The translations under genes and the position numbers were made by a program. 64,000 nt of DNA from Alteromonas sp. KUL42 (GTDB lineage: Bacteria > Pseudomonadota > Gammaproteobacteria > Enterobacterales > Alteromonadaceae): NCBI RefSeq assembly GCF_006538325.1, contig NZ_BJKK01000017.1, forward strand, positions 21,731 to 85,730. Reading direction: 5' to 3'. Below the pieces are notes generated by a model. That model saw nothing but the letters and a program-made list of their open reading frames with translations, ran no database searches and was not told the origin of the DNA. Positions 37,156-45,528 of the stretch are shown piece by piece; within the stretch, counting starts at the first letter, position 1; each line of letters starts with the position of its first letter.

Positions 37156-37935
37156 ATGGATATGAAGATAGATACCCAAAAATTGATACATTTACGCAAC
37201 ACCAAAGCGTGGAGCCAGCAGCATCTTGCTGATGTTTCTGGTTTAAGCTTGCGCACCATTCAACGCATTGAAAAAACACAGTCAGCGTCGCAAGATTCGG
37301 TGAAAGCCATTGCCGCTGCGTTTGATGTTACACCTGACAGGTTGCTTATTGATGAGAGCGTGCAGGTTATGCCTCAGTTAAGCCAATCTGAAGACCATTC
37401 TCTTCCTCACCCTCATCCTCACCCTCATCCTAAATCATCGGGGCGGGATGGTTTCTTTGCATCACAGCAAAACCTTATGTGGTTAATCATCGCCATTATC
37501 ACCACACTTTGTGTCACCGTTTATTGGTCCCAATCGGTAAATGCAAATGATAGTGCGAAAAAGGTGGTGGAAGCAGGTGCGCTAGTCGATATTGACGAGA
37601 CAACACTACAAGATGGGCTGGAATGGCTCGAACTGGTAGACACTCAGCAGTATGAAAAAAGCTGGGATGAGAGCAGTCCCATTTTCAGAACTAGTGTTAC
37701 ACAAGCAAAGTGGGTTGAAGCAATGCTGTTGGTAAGAAAGCCGTTTGGAGAGGCCGATTCTAGGAAATTAGAAGCGGCACAAGCGCCGGCTTCGCTGCCA
37801 GGGTTGCCAGATGGAGAGTATTTAATCCTCACGTTTACTACAAAGTTTAGCGCAAGTTCATTAAGCTCTACCGAGACATTGTCTTTAGTGAAAGAAGACG
37901 GTCACTACCGAGCGATTGGTTATTTTATTCGGTGA
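37156..37935 (+). CDS. membrane-tethered HTH protein with DUF4019 domain
   Basis: A 259-residue protein in three parts. Residues 1-70 are an XRE-type helix-turn-helix (LIHLRNTKAWSQQHLADVSG, LSLRTIQRIEKTQSAS). A His-Pro repeat linker (LPHPHPHPHPKSS) at about 87-99 leads to one membrane helix at about 109-127. The extracytoplasmic C-terminal part (about 145-259) matches DUF4019, a small domain with WLELVDTQQYEKSWDESS at its start. The layout suggests a regulator that senses something outside the cytoplasm with no kinase step, but no ligand is known. AAAGGAG eight bases before the ATG supports the start. It is divergent from rapA. Confidence 0.85.
   Translation: MDMKIDTQKLIHLRNTKAWSQQHLADVSGLSLRTIQRIEKTQSASQDSVKAIAAAFDVTPDRLLIDESVQVMPQLSQSEDHSLPHPHPHPHPKSSGRDGFFASQQNLMWLIIAIITTLCVTVYWSQSVNANDSAKKVVEAGALVDIDETTLQDGLEWLELVDTQQYEKSWDESSPIFRTSVTQAKWVEAMLLVRKPFGEADSRKLEAAQAPASLPGLPDGEYLILTFTTKFSASSLSSTETLSLVKEDGHYRAIGYFIR
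37402..37431 (+). repeat. short CCTCACCCTCAT repeat encoding His-Pro
   Basis: A 12-base unit CCTCACCCTCAT occurs twice in a row plus a partial copy, coding the His-Pro linker of the HTH-DUF4019 protein. Such tracts can change length by slippage, here in steps that keep the frame. Confidence 0.7.
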
Positions 37936-38245
37936 GTTAATATTATTTAAATGGCATTTAAAGCGCTGATAGCTTTTCTATTTTAGGAAAAATAAAAAGC
38001 AGAAAAACAGTGCTAAATCTCATTTTCTGGATTATGGTGGAAATAAGAGTTCGATAAATTTCATTAACGAACTTTTGATGCAGTAGATGTAATGCTGCTT
38101 CTTAGTCGACGCGAGTAGGGGAGGATGTCCTGTTTCGAGCGGCATTCTCTCAGTAAGCGGAAAAGTAACTTGTGAGCCTAAGTTATACATTAGTCATGTA
38201 ACTTAGGTAGCGCGGTTACACTGACTTTATTTACTGGAGTGAAGG
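37936..38245. other. 310-base gap before phoH
   Basis: No gene is supported. Two inverted repeats are visible. AGTTCG/CGAACT at 38048-38073, followed by only four T residues, might be a weak terminator for the DUF4019 gene. CCTAAGTTA/TAACTTAGG at 38177-38207 lies just before phoH and is listed separately. Confidence 0.5.
38177..38207. promoter_or_regulatory. 9-bp perfect inverted repeat upstream of phoH
   Basis: CCTAAGTTA and TAACTTAGG are exact inverted repeats separated by 13 bases, ending 38 bases before the phoH start. It could be an operator or a leader hairpin. No known consensus is recognised. Confidence 0.4.
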
Positions 38246-39643
38246 ATGCCAAGAAAAAACTCTACCCATACCAAAATATACGTCCTCGATACCAACATAC
38301 TGCTTCACGAACCACACGCATTTCTCTCTTTTAAAGAACACGACGTCGTTATTCCAATGACGGTGCTAGAAGAACTCGATTACATCAAAGACAGCAAGAA
38401 AGATGTGGCCCGTGATGCCCGTGTATCCATTCGGGCAATGGAGGATTTACTTCACGATGCGACACCAGAAGACATGCTTGCCGGTGTGTCTATGGAAAGT
38501 CTAGGCGCAGGTCAAACTGCGCCAACGGGGAGCTTGTCTATCTTTGCTGACCTCAATATGGTGGAGGCGCAACAAGTATTTACCAGTAACGAAAACGATA
38601 ACCGCATCATCAATGTTGCTTTGCATTTACAAAAGACATTCGCACCGCAAAAAGTTGTGCTAGTGACCAAAGACTTAAACATGCGGCTCAAGGCTAAGGG
38701 AGCAGGGCTTGCTCATGTTGAAGATTATCGCACTGATCAATTGATCACAGATATAAAATATTTGTCTCGCGGCTTTCACACCTTTGAAGGGCACTTTTGG
38801 GACAGTGTAAAAAGTGTAGATAGTCGCACAGAAGGGCGCGATACCATCCACTCCATTCCTAAGGCCTTGTTACCTGAAGCCTATATTAATGAATTCTTAC
38901 TTGATGAAACCTGTCAATTTGCTGGGCTAGTAGAGGATATTTCTGAAGACACTTTGGAAGTGCTTGATTTGGGCTATGAACGTTTGATGGGCCGCCATGC
39001 TTGGGGAATAACGCCTAAAAATATCGGGCAAGCAATGGCATTGCACGCGTTGCTCGACCCACATATTGATATGGTTATTCTTACAGGCCCTGCGGGCAGT
39101 GGTAAAACCTTGTTGGCGTTAGCGGCAGCACTAGAAATGGTCGTTGAACGCAACATGTACGACAAAATTATCGTAACCCGAAGTACCCCAGAGATCGCTG
39201 AATCAATTGGCTTTCTGCCGGGCACAGAAGAAGAGAAAATGCTGCCTTGGCTTGCTGCCATCACCGATTCATTGGAAGTACTTCATAAGCATGATGAAAA
39301 TACCAAAGGCTCAATGAATTACATCATGGAGAAAGCGAACATTCAGTACAAATCAGTGAATTTTATGCGTGGTCGCAGTATTCAAAATGCTATTGTTATT
39401 CTTGATGAGTCGCAAAACTTAACCGCCTCGCAACTCAAGACCATTATCACCCGTTGTGGTGAAGGTACTAAGTTGATTGTTGGAGGAAACTTAGCGCAAA
39501 TAGACAGTAACTATTTAAGCGCGGTGACATCAGGGCTAACTTACCTTGTTGAAAAATTCAAAGATTTCTCAGGTAGTGCAACCATTAACTTAGATGGCGT
39601 GGTGCGCAGTCGTTTAGCAAGCTTTGCAGAAGAAAACTTGTAG
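38246..39643 (+). CDS. PIN domain-PhoH family ATPase (YlaK type)
   Basis: A 465-residue fusion of an N-terminal PIN nuclease domain (about residues 9-145: YVLDTNILLHEP, VLEELDYIK, LVTKDLNMRLKA) and a C-terminal PhoH P-loop ATPase (about 240-465). Walker A is GPAGSGKT in VILTGPAGSGKTLLALA, and Walker B is IVILDESQNLT. The acidic PIN residues needed for RNA cleavage are present. Proteins of this PhoH2-like or YlaK type have RNA helicase and RNase activity in the mycobacterial cases studied; the role here is probably RNA processing or stress. The last 14 codons lie in a 196-bp direct repeat whose second copy is 2.8 kb away. Confidence 0.92.
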   Translation: MPRKNSTHTKIYVLDTNILLHEPHAFLSFKEHDVVIPMTVLEELDYIKDSKKDVARDARVSIRAMEDLLHDATPEDMLAGVSMESLGAGQTAPTGSLSIFADLNMVEAQQVFTSNENDNRIINVALHLQKTFAPQKVVLVTKDLNMRLKAKGAGLAHVEDYRTDQLITDIKYLSRGFHTFEGHFWDSVKSVDSRTEGRDTIHSIPKALLPEAYINEFLLDETCQFAGLVEDISEDTLEVLDLGYERLMGRHAWGITPKNIGQAMALHALLDPHIDMVILTGPAGSGKTLLALAAALEMVVERNMYDKIIVTRSTPEIAESIGFLPGTEEEKMLPWLAAITDSLEVLHKHDENTKGSMNYIMEKANIQYKSVNFMRGRSIQNAIVILDESQNLTASQLKTIITRCGEGTKLIVGGNLAQIDSNYLSAVTSGLTYLVEKFKDFSGSATINLDGVVRSRLASFAEENL

Positions 39644-39797
39644 TGATCGTGTAGTGTGTATTGTGGTACACAAAGTACGAGTTTTAAGCAATATTAATAG
39701 AGTCAACCGGTGAAGAAGTCGAGTTAATCGACTTCTTCAATTTGGTAGCGGCCTGTTTGTATAAAGCGTTGTGTGTCTTCAGATACTTGCCCAAAGG
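39602..39797. repeat. 196-bp perfect direct repeat, copy A
   Basis: Identical base for base to 42397-42592 (offset 2795). It contains the last 14 codons of phoH (to its stop at 39643), the intergenic DNA, and, on the other strand, the last 24 codons plus part of one more of the transglutaminase-like gene (39724-39797). The downstream copy completes that gene. Copy A therefore carries a relic tail that reads FGQVSEDTQRFIQTGRYQIE and so on. An 11-pair hairpin (GAAGAAGTCGA/TCGACTTCTTC, 39712-39738) lies within and probably served as the convergent terminator. Confidence 0.97.
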
Positions 39798-42396
39798 TGC
39801 GAGGCATGAGGAACAAACCCTTTATATGAATAATCGATTTCGTAGTGACGTTTAATCTCACAATCAAGTAATAATTTTCGTGAATATTTTTATCCGAAAC
39901 CTTTGCTTATCGCATGCACATTGTATGATAAATATACTAATTATTAGTTAAGTGACGAAAAAATAAGGAAGTTGATCGATGTTCAGTTTAATTACAGTTT
40001 TTTTTAAATCAATTACTAAAGCGCATTGCCATTCAAACATCTGTTATGCCTAGAAGGTATTGTTGCTGTATCTTGATAATATTCATGACTGTTTTTTCAA
40101 CTCTTTCCCTTGCAACTAATACCAACTTAGAATCTGAAAGTTTAGTTTCTACCGGCTCCGAAAAATGGAGGAGTTACGTAGGAACTGTTGGTTACGGTTT
40201 GTCGCCAGCACTTAGTGACGACGAGAATATATATGTAGTGAGTATTGGTGGAGGGGTTTCTGCTTTTGATTTTGACGGTCAGCTTTTATGGACAAATTCA
40301 GAGCAAAGAGCCGGTGGAACCCCAGTTATAGGATCGGATGGGACTATTTATTATGGGTCATTCGGGTTCTACCTAGGTCTCGTTGCGCTAAACCCTGATG
40401 GGACATTGAAATGGCATGCTGATTATGTCGGTAGTGTAAGCTCGCCCGCAATCGGGGCTGATGGTGTACTCTATGTAATCGAAAGTGGTGGAGGCTCAAA
40501 AAACAGGTTAGTCGCTATAAATCCGACGGGTACGTTAAAATGGAAAGCTGAGATAACGCCACGTTCACCTTCTAATGTGACGCCAGTTATATTTAACGAC
40601 TCTATTTATGTTCCCACCTACAATGGCTTATATGCATTTAATTCGACAGGAGCACTTCTTTGGGTTTTTGGTGAATCAGAGCTTTTTGGTGCTACTCCAT
40701 CAATTGCCCTCGATGGGACAATCTATATAGGAGCTAATTCTGGTGTTTTCTATGCTTTAAATCCTAATGGGGTGGTTAAGTGGTCGTTTGATGTTGAAGA
40801 TTACCTATGCACAGAAGGGTGTGAATATTTTCGATATGCTCTTTCTTCTGCCGTAGTAAGCAACGATGGGACTATTTATTTTGGCTCGAGGAAAACTTAT
40901 ATCACTTCGGAGACCATTGGTAGTCATTTGCATGCAATGAGTAAGGAAGGTAAACACTTATGGGCTGCTGCGGTGGAAGGGGCGATAGATCCTAGAACGT
41001 CACCATCGATAACCATTTCCGGAGTGCTTTATGTTACTTCTAGCGATGGGAATTTGTATGCTTTTGATGTAGATGGTTCCATTAAATGGGTTTATCCCGT
41101 TTATGGGTTTAGATTCTGGGATCAAGAATTAGCCACTTCACCTGCAATTGGTAAAGATGGAACGGTATACATTACCGCATACGGTCACCTTCACGCTATC
41201 AATAGTTCTTATGGGCGACTTAGTAATGCACCATGGCCTAAAATGCAAAGCAATAACCAAAACATTGGTCGGAATGTGATACAACGTAATTATAGTCAAG
41301 ACTTTGATGGTGACGGTGTTTCTGATTTAGTATTCCGGCGTCCGCTTAATGGTTATCACTACGTAAGACAAAGTAGTAGTCAGGGTATCTCATATACTTT
41401 CTTCGGTAATTTACCCTCAGATATTCCTATTAATGGAGACTTTGATGGAGATGCCATTAGTGATATCGCAGTGTATCGTGCGGCTACAGGACAGTGGTTG
41501 ATCAAGCAGTCTAGTGATAATAGGATTTTAAGGATTACATTTGGAACACAAAGCGGAGATATTCCAGTTCCTGCTGACTATGATGGTGATGGTATAACTG
41601 ACATCGCTATACGCCGCCCAATTGAAGGTAAATGGATAATTAGACTATCTAGCAACCCAAATACTAATTTAAGTTTAAGTTTCGGCTCCTATTCTAGTGA
41701 TATTCCAATTCCCGCTGATTATGATGGCGACGGTAAAGTTGATATCGCAATACGTCGACCAAGTACTAACCAGTTCATTATTCGTGAATCAAGTAGCAAC
41801 AAAATCAAACGGATTTTTTTCGGCTCTCAATATGATGACGTAGCTGTTCCCGCTGATTATGATGGCGACGGTAGAGCTGATATTGCGGTAAGGCGACCAA
41901 ATACTGGTTATTGGTTTATAAAGTATAGTAGTAATGGACAGATCTATCGTGCTTACTTTGGCACATTAACTAGTGATATTCCAGTACCAGCAGATTATGA
42001 TGGAGACGGAAAGGCTGACTTGGCTGTTCGTCGCTCTGATTCTGGGCATTTTATTTATGCTGAAAGTGCTAATAATCGAGTTATACGCGTTGGGTTCGGT
42101 TCATTGTCTTCAGATATTCCTCTAGCAGCTCCAATTCAAACAAGAATTGAGATGTCAAAGGCAGTTTCAGGCACTAAAGAAGTCGATCATATTCAAAGTA
42201 TAGACTCAGATGAAGTACATGTTTCAGTAGAGCAAATTGGTTACTTGACACTTGAGCAAGTTCATACTGGAGCTAAATGAGATTTTTAATAGAGTTGTCA
42301 AATAATATTGAACATAAGCAGATAAAGTTAGCTTATAAAAGTAATTTTACTACTTGGGAAAAATATACGACCTGAAATCACAACCACCACTGCTTT
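39798..42396. mobile_element. 2.6-kb AT-rich insertion bounded by the 196-bp repeats
   Basis: This unique segment lies between the two copies of the repeat and is visibly richer in A and T than the DNA on either side, both in its flanks (39798-40045 and 42281-42396) and in third codon positions of its one gene. It encodes a secreted beta-propeller protein and no transposase, integrase or resolvase. The arrangement fits integration by a single crossover of a circular molecule carrying the phoH-transglutaminase junction, or an older duplication. The 248 bases before the gene and 116 after it hold nothing else I can recognise. Mechanism is inference. Confidence 0.65.
40046..42280 (+). CDS. secreted double beta-propeller protein (PQQ-like and FG-GAP/VCBS repeats)
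   Basis: A 744-residue exported protein. A signal peptide covers about residues 1-23 (CCCILIIFMTVFSTLSLA). Residues about 40-410 hold eight or so PQQ-type blades, each with a variant of SPAIGxDGTxY and LxAxxxxGxxKW. Residues about 418-695 hold six FG-GAP/VCBS-like blades, each with a calcium-loop motif such as DFDGDGVSD or DYDGDGKAD. These start at 41300, 41438, 41576, 41717, 41855 and 41993, a period of 138 bases with one step of 141. A 50-residue acidic tail has no propeller motif. No ribosome-binding site is evident at the ATG. The protein is probably extracellular or periplasmic and binds a partner or polymer; the function is unknown. It is the only gene of the insertion. Confidence 0.85.
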   Translation: MPRRYCCCILIIFMTVFSTLSLATNTNLESESLVSTGSEKWRSYVGTVGYGLSPALSDDENIYVVSIGGGVSAFDFDGQLLWTNSEQRAGGTPVIGSDGTIYYGSFGFYLGLVALNPDGTLKWHADYVGSVSSPAIGADGVLYVIESGGGSKNRLVAINPTGTLKWKAEITPRSPSNVTPVIFNDSIYVPTYNGLYAFNSTGALLWVFGESELFGATPSIALDGTIYIGANSGVFYALNPNGVVKWSFDVEDYLCTEGCEYFRYALSSAVVSNDGTIYFGSRKTYITSETIGSHLHAMSKEGKHLWAAAVEGAIDPRTSPSITISGVLYVTSSDGNLYAFDVDGSIKWVYPVYGFRFWDQELATSPAIGKDGTVYITAYGHLHAINSSYGRLSNAPWPKMQSNNQNIGRNVIQRNYSQDFDGDGVSDLVFRRPLNGYHYVRQSSSQGISYTFFGNLPSDIPINGDFDGDAISDIAVYRAATGQWLIKQSSDNRILRITFGTQSGDIPVPADYDGDGITDIAIRRPIEGKWIIRLSSNPNTNLSLSFGSYSSDIPIPADYDGDGKVDIAIRRPSTNQFIIRESSSNKIKRIFFGSQYDDVAVPADYDGDGRADIAVRRPNTGYWFIKYSSNGQIYRAYFGTLTSDIPVPADYDGDGKADLAVRRSDSGHFIYAESANNRVIRVGFGSLSSDIPLAAPIQTRIEMSKAVSGTKEVDHIQSIDSDEVHVSVEQIGYLTLEQVHTGAK

Positions 42397-42592
42397 GTGC
42401 GCAGTCGTTTAGCAAGCTTTGCAGAAGAAAACTTGTAGTGATCGTGTAGTGTGTATTGTGGTACACAAAGTACGAGTTTTAAGCAATATTAATAGAGTCA
42501 ACCGGTGAAGAAGTCGAGTTAATCGACTTCTTCAATTTGGTAGCGGCCTGTTTGTATAAAGCGTTGTGTGTCTTCAGATACTTGCCCAAAGG
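42397..42592. repeat. 196-bp perfect direct repeat, copy B
   Basis: Identical to 39602-39797. It holds a relic of the last codons of phoH (42397-42438, stop included) and the intact 3' end of the transglutaminase-like gene. The bases just outside differ between copies (G/T on the left, T/G on the right), which fixes the boundaries. Confidence 0.97.
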
Positions 42593-43535
42593 GGATTAAG
42601 GCAGGCCCAGTTGGGTCGTATAACACATACTTCTGACCGTCGTGTTCGATGGTCTCATCACCAGAAATAGGCGTGAGAGCTATACCAAGTAAAGCGTGCT
42701 CAGGTAAAAATACCATAATCATTTTGGTCGTGGGCAGAAATGCTCTTACCATGGATGAGGCGAGAACGGCTTTACTGTCGCAGTCACCGAAGTTTTGCAT
42801 CAGCAAACCAATGGGTGGTGCAAAACCAGCACCATTGCTTGCAACACGGTCTTCAAGTGTGTCGTAAGGAATACTTTGTACCCAGCTTAGTAAAAAGCCA
42901 AAGTAAGCGCGCGAGGTTGAGTTTTCTCTAATTTTTTCATAAAAAGCCTGAGAAGCTGGTACCAAGGGTTTTACAGATTCAGCAATGTAACGCAAATGAT
43001 CAGGCTTTATGGCACTTTGGTTAAACATTGTAGTAAACCGAGTATAATAATTTTCATGTAAATAAGTATCGAAGGCGTTTTGTTGCACATCGCGCAGTTG
43101 TGCTTGGACCTCTTCTATTTTTTCACTGTTACTTCCAGTCACTTTAATATTAATGGCCTCTCCCATAGGCTTTATCATGACTTTTGCGTCCTTGGGATTT
43201 ATGCGCTTGGCTGCTTTTGTCAACGCAACAGTGACATGCCGTTGTGCTATTTTGGGTTTGTAATTTGTCTGCCTAAGCGGTAAATCTTCAATGGTTTCAA
43301 AGGGAATTTCAAACGTGAGGTTGTGCCGCTGTTGCGCACCGTCAATCCATTCATAGTAAAACTGTGTACCCGTATCGGTTTTTGTTTTTCTGAACTCAAT
43401 TTGCTCGGATAAAGCAAGCTGTGGGCGAGCAATTGTTAATAAAATAGCGAATCCAAGATACAATGCAAGATACCACGCTCCCCGCTTAATAAAGCGCCAA
43501 ATGTCCATTTTTTGCGAGCGGGTGTACAGGTTCAT
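42519..43535 (-). CDS. transglutaminase-like domain protein with N-terminal membrane anchor
   Basis: A 338-residue protein with one membrane helix at about residues 20-37 and the rest likely periplasmic. The cysteine-protease-like triad of the transglutaminase superfamily is complete: Cys in NFGDCDSKAVL, His in LPEHALLGIAL and Asp in YVLYDPTGP. Such proteins may cleave or crosslink peptides. Two starts are possible, ATG 43535 and ATG 43508; neither has a ribosome-binding site, and the second begins closer to the membrane helix. The last 24 codons lie in copy B of the 196-bp repeat. The upstream neighbour on the same strand is the halogenase-like gene, but a terminator separates them. Confidence 0.85.
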   Translation of the reverse strand: MNLYTRSQKMDIWRFIKRGAWYLALYLGFAILLTIARPQLALSEQIEFRKTKTDTGTQFYYEWIDGAQQRHNLTFEIPFETIEDLPLRQTNYKPKIAQRHVTVALTKAAKRINPKDAKVMIKPMGEAINIKVTGSNSEKIEEVQAQLRDVQQNAFDTYLHENYYTRFTTMFNQSAIKPDHLRYIAESVKPLVPASQAFYEKIRENSTSRAYFGFLLSWVQSIPYDTLEDRVASNGAGFAPPIGLLMQNFGDCDSKAVLASSMVRAFLPTTKMIMVFLPEHALLGIALTPISGDETIEHDGQKYVLYDPTGPALIPFGQVSEDTQRFIQTGRYQIEEVD

Positions 43536-43595
43536 TGGGTTCGTCAGGTTAACGCAATAATTGTGTATTCATACCGTGAGTATGCGCATCATAAT

Positions 43596-43633
43596 GAAAA
43601 AAACAAGGCAAAGGCTATTTTGAAGCCCTTGCC
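43596..43633 (-). terminator. intrinsic terminator of the halogenase-like gene
   Basis: On the minus strand GGCAAGGGC and GCCTTTGCC form a nine-pair stem with one G-T pair, then TTGTTTTTTT. It lies 45 bases past the stop codon of the halogenase-like gene and before the transglutaminase-like gene. Confidence 0.75.
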
Positions 43634-43677
43634 AAAAAAAGTTACTTCCTTGTTTATTAGACTAAGGCTTGTGACGG

Positions 43678-45246
43678 TCAAAAGTGCATTTGGGTACAGT
43701 TTGATTGTGCTAATTGGTTCAAAAACTGACGATTAGTCGGCAATCCATTGAGCTGTTGCTGGATACTTTGCACATGTTTTGCGTAGGCTTGCCGCTGTTC
43801 AGCAGTATGCAGATTCGCTTGATAGGTATCATTATAGTGCGACCTAAACCCCATACCGTACAATACAAACAAATAGCTTGCGGCGGGAAATAGCTCTTCA
43901 CGAAGTTCAAAGTCAGACGAAATAGGGCTGCGACTTTTCCAAAGCGTTAGCCAATCTTGTAACTGAGTTGAGCAACCGCGTTGGTCACGCATATCTCGCC
44001 AGTATGCGGAAGCTTCACGTTCACTCAATACGTAGTGAAGCTTTAAGAAATCGACAATTCTTTCCCACTTTTTCTCGAAAGCATTATTAAATTGCCGACC
44101 CGCAGCTTTACATTCGCAGAGTGTCCTCGGTAACTGTTTGGCTATGTGGGTGGCAGATAGCTCAATCATCACCAATGCAGAGGCTTCCAAAGGTTCCAAA
44201 AAGCCTGCAGAAGTGCCAATGGCAACACAATTTTCTACCCACAGGGTTTTACGATAACCTGGCGTGAACGTTATTTTTCGTGCTTCGCTAACATCCACAT
44301 CAGTCGTTTTTTTATCGTGCTTTAGGTAGTTGTCTAATGTCGCTCTTGCTTCGTCTTCACTACAATGCGCAGAACTATATACATAGCCCACCCCTTTTCG
44401 TGACGGTAGGCCAATGTCCCAAATCCAGCCGTTATCCTGGGCTGTCGAATGAGTAGTAGATGCAATATCAACACTACTGTCGACGTAGGGTGCTTGAATT
44501 GCAACTGCACTGTCATTAGCCAACACGTGGGAGCATGGTGTTAGTGGCACACCATAGTGCTGACCTATTAATCGTGCCGCGAAACCTGTGCAGTCTATGA
44601 AAAGGTCGCCTTCAATAGCACCGTATTGACGACCCACAATTGATGCTATTGGCGTTGAAGGTGAACCAACTACATTATCGACGTGATCTACAATATGCTG
44701 TACACCTAATTTCGTGGTTGCATGCTGTTGAAGTAAGGTGGCAAATTTGTTTGCGTCGAGGTGATAACCATAGTTAGCAATACCAGCATAAGGCGGCGTT
44801 TGACGCTGCTTGGGGGCTAGGTGGTTATCACATAAGGCCGCTTGGGAACACACTGCGTGAGCAAAATCTTGCTCTGCCGCATGGCCCTGCCACCACGCCG
44901 CTATATCACTTTCAAAATACCTAAACGGCAGACTGAAAGGGTGATAGTACTGGTTTTCACCCTTATCTGACTGCCAATTGTAAAAACTGGTCCCTTGCTT
45001 AAAAGAGGCATTACACTGGGTTAAAAAAACTTCTTCACTAATACCGATTTTAAGAAGCGTACTGCGCATAGTAGGCCAAGTTCCTTCGCCCACACCTAAT
45101 ATGCTGATATCCGGTGACTCAACTAAGGTAATACTGATGTTGTCATCATGCTTATGCGTAACAGCAATGATTGAAGCAGTTAACCATCCTGCGGCACCAC
45201 CACCTACAACAACGATACGTCGAATGGAGCTATTCGCTTGTTGCAT
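43678..45246 (-). CDS. tryptophan-halogenase-like FAD-dependent protein
   Basis: A 522-residue flavoprotein of the tryptophan halogenase family (PF04820). The FAD site is clear at the N-terminus: VVVGGGAAGWLTA. Family stretches GVGEGTWPTMRSTL, FIDCTGFAARLIG and GTSAGFLEPLEASALVMIE are present. The WxWxIP motif appears as WIWDIGLP, with Gly where Pro is usual. The catalytic lysine of PrnA (Lys79, in NIQK) aligns with Ser in TMRST by my reading. Both changes make true halogenation uncertain. There is no flavin reductase or biosynthetic cluster nearby. GGGAAG before the ATG supports the start. Homologues beside TonB receptors in other marine bacteria are also of unknown substrate. Confidence 0.87.
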   Translation of the reverse strand: MQQANSSIRRIVVVGGGAAGWLTASIIAVTHKHDDNISITLVESPDISILGVGEGTWPTMRSTLLKIGISEEVFLTQCNASFKQGTSFYNWQSDKGENQYYHPFSLPFRYFESDIAAWWQGHAAEQDFAHAVCSQAALCDNHLAPKQRQTPPYAGIANYGYHLDANKFATLLQQHATTKLGVQHIVDHVDNVVGSPSTPIASIVGRQYGAIEGDLFIDCTGFAARLIGQHYGVPLTPCSHVLANDSAVAIQAPYVDSSVDIASTTHSTAQDNGWIWDIGLPSRKGVGYVYSSAHCSEDEARATLDNYLKHDKKTTDVDVSEARKITFTPGYRKTLWVENCVAIGTSAGFLEPLEASALVMIELSATHIAKQLPRTLCECKAAGRQFNNAFEKKWERIVDFLKLHYVLSEREASAYWRDMRDQRGCSTQLQDWLTLWKSRSPISSDFELREELFPAASYLFVLYGMGFRSHYNDTYQANLHTAEQRQAYAKHVQSIQQQLNGLPTNRQFLNQLAQSNCTQMHF

Positions 45247-45450
45247 ATTCTTCCCAAAGCCTTTTTATGAAAACGAAATGTTAATGTTTTGGTTTTGTTT
45301 AAATGTATATTAAATATGGCTTAAATGTAAGGGGAAACGTTTACATAATTGGTCGGAGGTAATAGGAGTTAGGTATACAGGTGTGAACCCACGCGGCTTT
45401 TGCCGTCAATAAACGGTTGCTGTTTGGAAAGGTGTTAAGAAGGCGCGGTA

Positions 45451-45482
45451 TACTATGTAGAAAAGATACTATGCAGAAAAGA
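45451..45482. repeat. tandem 16-bp duplication upstream of the halogenase-like gene's end of cysG
   Basis: TACTATGTAGAAAAGA is followed directly by TACTATGCAGAAAAGA, with one base difference, and then TATTATGG. It lies between the stop of cysG and the start of the halogenase-like gene. Confidence 0.8.
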
Positions 45483-45491
45483 TATTATGGT

Positions 45492-45519
45492 GCCCCTTTA
45501 GCGCTTTATCCAAAGGGGC
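45492..45519 (-). terminator. hairpin after cysG
   Basis: GCCCCTTT and AAAGGGGC form a perfect eight-pair stem with a 12-base loop, ten bases past the cysG stop on the minus strand. The following sequence has only a delayed CTTTT, so termination may be weak or rho-assisted. Confidence 0.5.
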
Positions 45520-45528
45520 TTGAGAGGG

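Noticed and set aside
39724..39807. 28-codon minus frame MPRTFGQVSED... in repeat copy A
   Set aside because: It is the relic 3' end of the transglutaminase-like gene with a chance ATG; not treated as a gene.
42507..42533. 11-pair hairpin within repeat copy B as a terminator
   Set aside because: The stem includes the end of the transglutaminase-like coding region and has no U-tract on either strand, so it is mentioned only as part of the repeat.
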